Assembly: GCF_017591425.1 (NCBI RefSeq)
Contig: NW_024466421.1
Span: 744,001 to 808,000 of the forward strand
DNA from: Ochotona curzoniae
Lineage: Eukaryota; Chordata; Mammalia; Lagomorpha; Ochotonidae
Length of the DNA: 64,000 bases
Reading direction: 5' to 3'
Positions 11,311-20,643 of this stretch are shown piece after piece; the stretch's first letter is position 1, and each line of letters starts with the position of its first letter. The translations under genes were made by a program, and so were the position numbers. The notes beneath the pieces were generated by a model. The model was given only the letters and a program-made list of their open reading frames with translations. It was not told the DNA's origin and made no database searches.

Positions 11311-14300
11311 CCCCCTCGGCGCCCGGGGGGCTCCGCCAGGCGGGGGGAGGGGAGGGGACGCTCCCGGGGGCGGCGGCGGCAGCAGCGACAGGCGCCCCCC
11401 CCTCCGGCCGGGCGCGCGGCTCGGCGGCCGGCGACGCGGAGCGCTCGCGGGGATTCGCAACTCGCCGGCCGGTGAAGGTAAGCGAGGCTCCGGCGGCGGC
11501 TGGGGGCGCCGCGCTGGGTGCGGGGAGGGCCGGGAGCCCGGACTTCCCAACTTCGCCGTTTGGGGCTTCGCAGCTCGGAGCCCGGGAGTTGGGACCCCCC
11601 TCCCCGACCCTCGTCCCCAGCTCCCCGCCGCCTCCGTCGGCGGCGACGGAATCTGGCAGGTCCCGGTGCGCCCGCATTGGGCGGGCTGAGGAGGGGGCGA
11701 CCCTGGACGCGGGGGAGGCTCGCGCGCGCCGCTCTCCTTCCCCGGGTGGCACACACGCCGCCCGGCGCGGCTGGCAGGCCGGGCTGGGAAGGATCCCGGT
11801 GCCCATCCGGCGCACGGCCCGTGGGCTTTGTTGGGGCCCCAAGGCGCACGGATGCTGGCAGCCCTCAGGGCGCCGCCATGGGCTCCATACAGCTCCCGAG
11901 AGCGTCCCCCTCGTCCCAGTCGCTTGCGGGCATCGTGGGCGCGAGCCGTTCTCCCCTCCCCCACGTTCGAAGCCTGGGAAGCCCCCTAGGCTCAGCTTCA
12001 CAGCCCGCACCCCGGAGCTTCCTCCCTTGTCCAAGCGGAGGGGCTACCCGAGCGGCCCCGGCCCCCAACCAGCGCCCTCTCTCGTCCCTCCTGGGGTTCC
12101 CTCGCACTCCGTCGGACAGGCCGCGCGGATAAGCCGCTCTGAACTTTGGGCACCTAGCAGCCCCGGGACCGCGGCTGTGGGGAGCAGAGGCCCGTGGGCC
12201 CTCGGCTCCCGGCGTGCGCGCTCCCAGCCGCCCAGCTGCCTCGAGGAATGAGCTGGGCCCCCGCCCCCTCCGCAGACACTGAGCTCTCGCCCGGGGTCCC
12301 TGTGGCGCCTCCGGCCTCGGGGAGGGGGTTGTGGGGCTGGGCATGGCTGTGAACCCCGGCGGCTTGGAGCGCTGATCCGAGGCTGTGGTTCCCAGCCCGG
12401 GTCCCTGGCGCTGGCAGAGGCACCCCCTGCGTGGTCACTCCCAGGCACCCGCGAGGCAGCGTCCAGCCGCGCGCCCTAAACCCGAGACACCCGGCACCTT
12501 ACCGGTTCCATTTGTTTTGGGCTTCCAAGTTTTTCGGGTCTAGGAGAGCGAGGACGCGGGCTGAGGGGCCCCCCCGAGGAGCTCCAGGCCGCGCTTCCCT
12601 CAGTACCCTCCCCTCGGATCTCCCCGCGAGTCCTGGGCTCGGCTCTGGGGCGCGGACTCCTTAGCCGCAACTCTCGGGGAGGCCAGCCGCACGCAGGCAC
12701 GGGGGTGGGCAGGGGGCGTGCACCCCCGTGCGCAGCAGCTTGGCCTACATGTTGGGGAGGGGACTGGAGGGCCTGCGCTTCAGCCCCACCCGTGGGACCC
12801 AGAGAGACCCTAATTGTTCCCCACCCCCACACGCACGCCCCCTCGGCGCAACAGTCGCCGCGGGAGAAAACTGCGTCCGCGCGGAGGCAGGAAACGGGGT
12901 CGGGGTCCTTTTTGCTGGCTGGCCGGCAGGCGGTGTGCGGTGTATGGGGTCGCGGACGGGGGCTGGAGCGTCTCCAGGAACCCTCCTGCTTTCCACCCCC
13001 TTGCTTCCTCCCCGAGCCGGGTGGCCCCGAAACTCCGCGTGCGGATGCGCAGGGACCGGGGTCTGGCTTTGAGGACCCGGGCAAGGTCAAGCCGGCGGAG
13101 GAGAGGCGTGGGCGCTTGGGAGCGCCCGCCGGCGCTGAGTCCGAGCCTCGGGAGCGAGTGAGTGGCCCTCGAGTCAGCCCCGCGCGTCCGCCCAGTCCCT
13201 AGAGGGTTCGCCGCGCGCATCGGGGATCCCGGAGCGACGGCCCCGCGCCCTCCCTGTGGCCGACTCTGCGCGGCTCTGGGACTTGTTGCGCTTGGACCTG
13301 GGGGGCGGGAGGCGAGACCCGGAGCCCGGGCGTTGGGGTGCAGAGCCCGGAGGCCAGGGCGGCGCGCGGCTCCGCGGGGCGCGCGAGCTGGGAGTTTGCC
13401 GCCTCCGATCCTGAGAGAAGGGCGCTTGTCCCTGCCGCGGTGCTGCGCGGGGGCGGAGAGAAGGCGACCCTGGAGGCGCCTCGCCGCACCCCGGAGCCCG
13501 GCCCGAGCCCTCCGCGTCCCTCCTGGAGCCCGGGGACTGTGTCCCTTTCGGGGCCTCGGCGACCGCGTCCGCGAAATGGGGACACGGGTTGCGGTCTCGG
13601 GGCCCTCCCAGCCGCGACCCGGCGCGCGTGGGCCTTTACAGCCCGCGTGTGCGTTCCGCCGCGGGACCAGCCGTAGCTCCGCGGCCACGGACGTGGCCCC
13701 CGGGCAGGGCCGGGCGGCCTCCCAGATGGCCCTCGCGCCCGGCGGGCCTGGGAGAGGGCGCCCCGGGCTCCAGGCCCCGCGGCCGCGTTGGGGCTGCGGC
13801 GGCGGAGGGCGGAGGGCCGGGCGCGCCGCCTCGGCCTGCCGGGAGAGGGCGCCCGCGCCGCCCTGCCCGCCCCTTCCGTCTCCTCCGCCGGCCCGCGGCT
13901 CCGGCCCCATCTTGGGCCGCCCCCGGCCGCGCTCGTCCGTCCCCGCGCGCGCGCCTCGCGGCTGGGCCGAACCCCCATCTCCGCGCCCGGCCAGGCCCGC
14001 GCCGCGTCGCCTGTGCCCTGCGTTTCGGGGCGCGCGGACCTGCGTGTGTGCTTGAGGGCGGGTGTTGCACGCGTGCACGTGCGTGTCGGTCCGCAGGCTG
14101 GAGGCGTGCGGTCTTGCCCACGCGTGTGCACGGCGCGGTTGCGGTCTCGTGAGTGTGCGCCGCCGATGGCAGGATCCGGGCAAAGCGCTTTGGCTGCTGC
14201 CTGGCGCGGATCCCGCCTGCGCGCTGGGAACCAGGCTGGCTCCGGGCGCACAGCGCCAAGGCACCGCCCAGGAAGGGTCACCCCCCCACACACCGTGCCC

Positions 14301-15227
14301 GGGACCCCAGCCTCCTGGCCGCTGTGGGACAGAGCCGTGAGCCCGAGCGCACCCTCAGAGCCCGCATGCCTGCGGAAGACGGGGCGCGCGCGTGCGCGGT
14401 GGCCGCAGCCTGGGCCAGGTCCCACCCTCTCCCCACGTGCTGAGGATGGTGAAGGCAAGGAGGAATGACAGCAGCCTCTGGGAGTCCGGAGGTGGGGCTC
14501 CTCCGAGGGGCGTCCAAGAGGAAGCCGCCGCGGAACGGGGACCCACCCGTGGGATGCGGAGAGGATGGAGGTTCGGAAGGTTCTAGAGAGGAAGCCCTTG
14601 TCCAGAGGGGATGGGGGTGAGTCGGGGCTTAGGGTGAGGGCCGGATCCTGTGGGAAAGGCGGTAACCTTGAGGCTGGGGAGTGGGCTTGCTGTGTCCGCT
14701 GAAGAGAGACTGGAGGTCAGGAGGAGCCAACTATAGGGGGGCTGCCCTAGCCAAGAGCCAGGTGCCACCCAAATCACTGTGGGACCCCTGCCAGCCTGCC
14801 CAGCCTGAGACCGCACCCACTGCACACACACATGCAGTGCACGCACACACACTGCACACAGTGTGATGACGAGCCCGTAGCCCATAGAGAAATGCAAGCC
14901 CTAGCACCAGGAAACCACAGCTGACATGGGGCCTGGCGGAGCTCCCCAGTGTGGGAGCCACCTTCCCAGGAGGTGTCCACGCACACGTGCCAGGGAGCGT
15001 GGGTGCGGGTGTGTGACTGTGGGTTCCCTGACACGGGGTCGGCAGCCTCATGCACCAGCTTCCCTAGGTGGGGACTGGGGCTGGGAGGAGTGGCGGGCCA
15101 ACCTGCGAACTCAGCTTCCCCACCTGGGTCTTGGGCACAGCTGTCCCCTGGCTCAGGGTGGAAGTGGCAAGGGGTGCAGGGAGTGGGGCTGCCCTGTGCT
15201 GCCTTGCCCAGCCTGTCCCCCCTCCTG

Positions 15228-15295
15228 TTTCAAGGTAGCCCACGTTCTTGAGAAAGTGACGGAGTGAAGTATGGTAGATTAACAGCAAATTGGGG
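15228..15295. promoter_or_regulatory. AT-richer island, weak candidate conserved element
   Basis: The segment contains GAGAAAGTGACGGAGTGAAG (CRE-like TGACGGA) and TAGATTAACAGCAAATTGGG. It stands out from the GC-rich intron and lies 110 bp before the CTCF-like pair. Confidence 0.3.
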
Positions 15296-15407
15296 CCGGC
15301 CTGCAGCGAGTCAACGGGCCTGCCAGGCCCTTGCGCCACCCCTGCTGGCCTTCTGTGCAGGAGCCGACAGGGGACCTGCTTTGGGTACTGGGACAAGGCC
15401 TGCGTCC

Positions 15408-15442
15408 GCCACCAGGGGCCGCCTGCTGCCCCCTGTTGACCT
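15408..15442. promoter_or_regulatory. Back-to-back pair of CTCF-like motifs
   Basis: The forward motif CCACCAGGGGCCGCC (15,409-15,423) has one core mismatch. Directly adjoining it on the minus strand is AGGTCAACAGGGGGCAGCA (15,424-15,442), a strong core match. A third, weaker minus-strand candidate lies at 15,334-15,351. Binding is inferred only from sequence. Confidence 0.42.
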
Positions 15443-17257
15443 CTGAGTGGAAGGTGCTTGCTCCGGCTCTGGTCAGCCCTGTGTGGCCCCTGTGGTCACC
15501 TCTGCCCGCACGTTCTCTGCACATTTCCCAGCCGTGCCCATCACCACCAGCTTCCACCCGTGGTCCCGTCCTGTCTCCGCTCTCTCCATCGGCTCCTCAC
15601 CCCAGCTGCCCAATCCCTGCTGGCTCTCTGCTGTGGGGCCCTGTGAGCATGTGTGACGGCCTGGGGGTGAAGCGAGGGCCCCCTGGCTTCCGCAGAGGGC
15701 CCTCCGTGAGCATATCCAGGAGAGACCCCCTAGGGGCCAGGCAGAGCCAGGCTGCTTGGAGGCTGGGCTGGACCCCGCAGTGACAGTGGCTGAGGGCAGG
15801 AAGCAGCCACAGTGGTGCTGCCAAGGGCCGGATTGGAGCTGCTGGGACTCTGAGGCCCAGGGAGCCTGGCAGCCCCACTGCTGAGTGCCTGTGGAGGAGC
15901 TGCACCAAGTCCCCGGCCTGCCGCGGCTGCGTCGTCGGCACGGTGCCCGGGACAGCGCCTGGGGCTGGGGGCCTGGAGAAGTGGCCTCTGTGGTGGCCGG
16001 CGTGTGTCGGGGGAGGGGCTGTCCAGGACACACCTGCCCCTGAGAATAGTGTGTGATGGAGCCTGGTCTGCTTGGAAGGTGTCCCCTCCGCCCCGCCTAG
16101 GGGTCCGCATTTGCTGTGTACACACCACATCCCGTAGAGGGACCACAGGTGCACACCCACACTCACCCCTCACACACATACTGCGTGAATATGTGTACCT
16201 GGTGAGGATATATGTCCTGGGAGCCTTCTCCCCTTGACCTTGACTCTGGCCTGCCTCACCTCCCCAGCATCCACCTGTTAGCACACGGTGCGGCTCAGGG
16301 CATCTCTCCCTCCTGTGCCGTGTGTCCCGCCTGGACCTCTGCCTCCTCAATGGCAGGCCTGCGTGTGGGAGCAGCTCCTGTGTGGTGTGGCTGTCCCCAC
16401 TCCGACCGCGACCTTGAATGGCAGGGGCTGTGGGGTCCCTGGGTGGGCTGACCGCCAGGTGCAGTGGGGCCTGGAGGCTTAGGCCCTAGACGGGGGCTCT
16501 GAGTCTGGAAGAGGGAGGTGTGCTGTGTGCTCTCTGGACGCTGGGAGGGATGGGGTGTGTGTGAGCAGGACTGGAGCAGAGCCTGGCACTGCTGAGGCCG
16601 GGGGCACCTTGCTAGGGGGTTCCAGTCTGGCCGGTGGCAGCAGAGGAAGAACTCACTGCTCTGCCCACCAAGGTAGACCAGGAAAAGCTCCATGAGGGGT
16701 ACCAGCAGGGGCCTGGTTGGCACAGGCCAGGCAGGGGCACTTGTTGGTCCAGCCATGCCCAGCCCTGCGGGCCGTCTGATGGGATGCCCCGGGCGCCCAC
16801 CCTGCCCCTCCCCCAGCGCAGCCTTCCCCTGGGGACACAGAGGCAGGCACTGTTCGGAGGCCTCCGGGACAACAGAGTCCCTTTGTGGCTGCTGTCTGGG
16901 GATGCCATTGGCGGCCGGGGGTGGGTGGGGAGGGGACGTAGGGGCCCCGGGTCGAGGCTGCCCGTGTGGACTGGGCTGGGGGTGGGGAGGAGGCTGTGGC
17001 CATGGGACAGGGAGCCTGGGCGTGGTCAGGAGGCCCTCTGAGGCCTCCTTGCCTGGTAAAGATGGGCAGGGCCAGTGGCCAGGTGTGTGTGTGTCTCGGA
17101 GCCTGCCTTCCATTCCGGGGACCCCACCCTTTGGCCCCTCTTCTGTGGCCAGACGGGTGCAGACTTAGACTCCAGGAAGCACCTCCTGGCTGCAAGGGCA
17201 GTTTGACCCCGGAGAAGGTATGTGACAGGGGAGCCAGGGACCTGCTCAGGCTGTGTC

Positions 17258-17352
17258 ACTAATTGGCTGCTGCCCTTGGGCCCGCGGGGGAGTAGCAGGT
17301 CATGGGAGCCACAATTACCCAGGGCAGGATACAGGAAACCAATTACCAGGGA
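17258..17352. promoter_or_regulatory. Cluster of homeodomain-type ATTA/ATTG cores
   Basis: CACTAATTGGC, CCACAATTACCC and ACCAATTACCAGG occur within 95 bp of otherwise GC-rich intron 1. It is a candidate enhancer, weakly supported. Confidence 0.3.
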
Positions 17353-19692
17353 AGCAGCCTGGGGTTTGGGGTTCGAGGATGGCAGTCTCCGGCTGAAAAT
17401 GCCCTGAGCCCACGGCCTAGCGCCCAGCATGGCAGATTGCTGGTCTGGCATGGGCGGGCTCAGGGCTGAGCCAGGCCTGCATGGGCAGGGGACAGCGAAT
17501 GGCGGGCGAGCATGCCAGGGTCCCCAGATGATGCAGGGGACATCCCACTGTGGGCTGAACCATGCACTGAGCTGGGATGTCCAATTGGTCCAGCAGTGCA
17601 GGCCTGGGATGGGGTGTGGCTGCCAGAGGAACCCCAGGACCAAGGGCTGAGGGTCACTGTGTTGCTACCAGAACCAGCTAACCCAGCATGGAGCCAGCCT
17701 CTGACCCCAGCCCGCCCTGTGTCAGGGTGGACCACTGAGACCAGTACACGCAGCCAGGTGGGGCGAGCCCTCCCCTCCCAGTGCAGCTCCTGGCCAGTCA
17801 GCACAGCACTGTGCCCTCTCCCCTCCTGCCCTGTGACCTGTGGGATGTGTGCAGTGACACGCGTGTGCCCTGGCATGTTCATGTGCATTTACCCATGCCC
17901 ACAGGCACACGCGTGTGTGTGCACAGGCATGTTCCAGACAGCCGTGTGGGCACTTGTACATGTTGGACTGAACACGTGTGTGCACACACAGGGATGTGCT
18001 GCCGCCGGCCCCTCCTGTGGGCACTAGGCTCTGCTGTACTGTGCCCAGTTTGACCTACGTGCCTGGCTGTGGCTTTTCCTAGAGCCCCAGGGTGCCCACC
18101 TAGAAAATGGGTGTGTAGCAGGGTTCCCTGGAAACCTCCCCAGCCTTGCTGTGTGTTGGACCCTGTGTGGGCCACTGGGCTGGTCCTCCCCCGACAAGGC
18201 TGGGCAGGGGGATGCCAGCCTCGGAAGAGGTGGCATGGGAGACCAAGGGGCTGCCAGGAGTCGTGGGAGCCTGGGGCTGAGTGTGGCCAGCACCCAGCTG
18301 GGGTCAGCCTTGCTGGGCCTCCCCTGGGACTCGGGACAGTGTCCTCTCAGTGAAGGGACTAAGGGAGACTGACGTCTGTACTGAGTGCTCCCCCCTGGAG
18401 CACTCTGCTGCCCAGGCAAGGCTGGCGGAGTTTCGTGGGTTCCCATCGGCTGTGGCTCCACAGGTAGCACCCACAGTAAGCAGGAATGGAACTTCTAGGG
18501 GTGTGGGCAAGGCCACAGCGCCCCACATTACTGACCAGGACACAGAGAAGGTCTGTCCTCTCTAAAAAGGCAGCGTCACCTCCCCCCAAGGTCACAGAGG
18601 GCCTGGTGTAGGGGCGAGAGGCCTCCAGCTACCCATCCCGCTGCAGTCACACCACGGCAGCGGAGGGGCTGCCTGAGGCCACACCTTCCAGGTGTCTGTG
18701 GGCACTGCCTACCAGTGCCCCTGTGCCAGCACCTGGGAGGGGATGCTGGCTCATGAATGCTGCGGGCTGGGCTGCAGGAGGCCATGAATCCTCGGTGTGG
18801 GCATGGCTGGCACAGTGTGCCTTGAGGTGCCAGGTGCTGGAGCAGGTGCCGTCTGGGATGTGCGGAGGGCCCGACGGCTTGGGCACAGTGGGCAGCTGGG
18901 TCCTGGAGGCAGAAAGACCTGGCCAGGCCCAGCCAAAGGTCCAGGAGGTGCCGGGCCTGGCACCCAGGGCCACCCTGGGCCGTGGGAGTAAACCTCTCCT
19001 GGGCTGGGAAGGACTCCCACCGTATAGTTTGGGGTCAGTCCAGGGTCCACTTGCCCCCGCCCCCATGACCTCGGGGCGGCCTGTCACCCTCTCAGTCTTG
19101 CTCTCCTCACGTGGCATGCGGGTGAGGGGTGCAGGGGGCATGGGACTGGGGTGGGAGGGAGCTGGTTGCAGTGAGCCAATGGAGCAGGCAGGAGTGGGCA
19201 CTCAGCCCCAGGCACCAGATCGAGGCCCTGGCTGCTCTGCTTGCGGGGAGGGGAGTCTGTACCCCCCTCCGACTGGCCTGCAAGCATGGCACCTTCTCCC
19301 TGGCATGGCTGTCTTCTCAAGAGGTGAGGGAGGAAGGGGTGGAAGGCAGCAGGAGGCAGGGCGGGCAGCCTGAGCAGGCCAGGTCCACGGTCAGCGGGGT
19401 GTGGGGCAGCTGAGGGCACCAGGCAGCACACCGGGCTGCTGAGCAGATGGGCTGGCTGAGAGACCCAGTTGGCAGCACCCATACCTCCTTGGCTGAGAAT
19501 GCGTGAGCGGCTTGGTGCTGCGTGACCCTGCCCCAGAAGGCGGCTGCACTGGTGGGTGGCGAATGGGCAGGTGGGCCGAGCAGGTGCCTGGCAGGGAGCC
19601 GGGCTCCGTGTCGTGCCTGCCTCCCTGGCCCCTGTTCCCGCGGCCAGTCCCCCCAGGGGCTCAGGCCACCCATCTGTCCTTTGGCTTTGCAG

Positions 19693-19859
19693 TTGGGCCA
19701 GCACCAGGACCCTGGACGCTAACGCCCCCGTCCGTGGTCTCCTGACGCCTCTCCGGCCTTGCCTGGCTCTCTGCCCGCGACCCTGGACCCTGGCATGTCA
19801 AGGCCTGGCCCACGCCTGCCTGCCCAGCCCGCAGATCCCCGGCGGCCCCGTGAGCTAGG
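19693..19859 (+). other. ADGRB1: 5' UTR part of exon 2
   Basis: It follows the acceptor TTGGCTTTGCAG. It contains an ATG at 19,795 that opens a 22-codon upstream ORF. The stop of that ORF (TGA, 19,861-19,863) overlaps the main start codon as ATGA. A second possible acceptor, AGCCCGCAG at about 19,834, would remove that upstream ATG. Confidence 0.65.
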
Positions 19860-19863
19860 ATGA
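19795..19863 (+). other. Overlapping upstream ORF (22 codons) ending in ATGA
   Basis: ATG at 19,795 is followed by 21 sense codons, then TGA whose first two bases are the last two of the ADGRB1 ATG. This geometry favours termination-reinitiation or competition for start selection. The main ATG has A at -3. Conservation in other mammals is untested here. Confidence 0.4.
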
Positions 19864-20643
19864 GGGGCCAGGCCGCAGCCCCGGGCCTTCACTGGCTCCC
19901 CCGCCTGCTGCTGTCCCTGACGCTGCTGTTGCCGTTGGGGCGCCAGGCGGGCTCGGCCGCTGTGTCCGAGGCAGGGCTGGAGCCGTGCGCCACACTGGTG
20001 CAAGGCAAGTTCTTCGGCTACTTTTCGGCGGCTGCTGTGTTCCCGGCCAATGCGTCCCGCTGCTCCTGGACCCTGCGCAACCCTGACCCGCGGCGTTATA
20101 CCCTCTACATGAAGGTGGCCAAGGCGCCTGCGCCCTGCAGCGGCCCGGGCCGCGTCCGCACCTACCAGTTTGACTCCTTCCTGGAGTCCACCCGCACCTA
20201 CCTGGGCGTGGAGAGCTTCGACGAGGTGCTGCGGCTCTGTGACGCTGCAGCCCCCCTCGCCTTCCTGCAGGCCGGCAAGCAGTTTCTGCAGATGCAATGG
20301 CAACAGCCACCCCTGGATGCTGAGCCTGGGCCCCTGGACGGACCCCCGGGGCCCAGTGACGACTTCTCCGTGGAGTACCTGGTTGTAGGCAATCGGAACC
20401 CCAGCCGTGCCGCCTGTCAGATGCTGTGCCGCTGGCTTGACGCCTGCCTGGCCGGCAGCCGCAGTTCACACCCCTGCGGCATCATGCAGACCCCGTGTGC
20501 CTGCCTGGGCGGCGAAGCTGGCAGCGTGGCCTCAGGCCCCCCGGGGCCCCACGGGGACGTCTGTCTGCGGGATGGTGCCAGCGGAGGCCCCGAGAACTGC
20601 CTCACCAGCCTGACCCAGGAGCGGGCAGGGCACGGAGCCGCGG
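19860..20643 (+). CDS. ADGRB1: ADGRB1 exon 2 (coding part): signal peptide and CUB-like domain
   Basis: Encodes residues 1-261 and ends in phase 1 before GTGAGT. Residues about 13-32 form the hydrophobic signal peptide. [20 protein letters not shown] through [13 protein letters not shown] matches the conserved N-terminal CUB-like domain. A second cysteine-rich segment ([14 protein letters not shown], then [13 protein letters not shown]) precedes the linker. At residues 231-233 the sequence is HGD where human has the integrin-type RGD. Reading through the donor would add one Glu and stop. Confidence 0.97.

Larger units (their letters stand above)
10880..11477 (+). other. ADGRB1: Exon 1 of ADGRB1, non-coding 5' UTR (start approximate)
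   Basis: A consensus donor, GGTGAAG then GTAAGC, ends this exon at 11,477 inside the CpG island. The acceptor of exon 2 at 19,692 is its natural partner. The transcription start cannot be read from sequence; the left edge is a guess from the start of the purine/CGG-rich leader. The leader contains a start-stop element at 10,897 and a 133-codon upstream ORF from 10,909 if transcription begins far enough upstream. Confidence 0.5.
10420..14450 (+). promoter_or_regulatory. ADGRB1: ADGRB1 promoter CpG island
   Basis: About 4 kb of very GC-rich, CpG-dense sequence surrounds the non-coding first exon and continues about 3 kb into intron 1. Simple runs of CTC (about 11,020-11,050) and CGG/GGC (about 11,130-11,215 and 11,365-11,390) lie in the transcribed part. 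I see no convincing TATA box, as expected for a CpG-island promoter with dispersed starts. CpG-island methylation is the known mode of silencing of this gene in brain tumours. Its length leaves room for alternative first exons that I cannot identify. Confidence 0.8.
11478..19692 (+). other. ADGRB1: Intron 1 of ADGRB1
   Basis: The first 3 kb is CpG-island sequence. The rest is GC-rich unique DNA with CA/TG-rich patches (14.8, 16.2 and 17.9 kb), a pair of CTCF-like motifs at 15.4 kb and two AT-richer islands. I found no other exon. The acceptor is a pyrimidine tract with TTTGCAG before 19,693. Confidence 0.75.

Noticed and set aside
10641..14468. Large Arg/Pro/Ala/Gly-rich ORFs on both strands in the promoter island
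   Set aside because: CpG islands lack AT-rich stop codons; frames are open on both strands with no homology.
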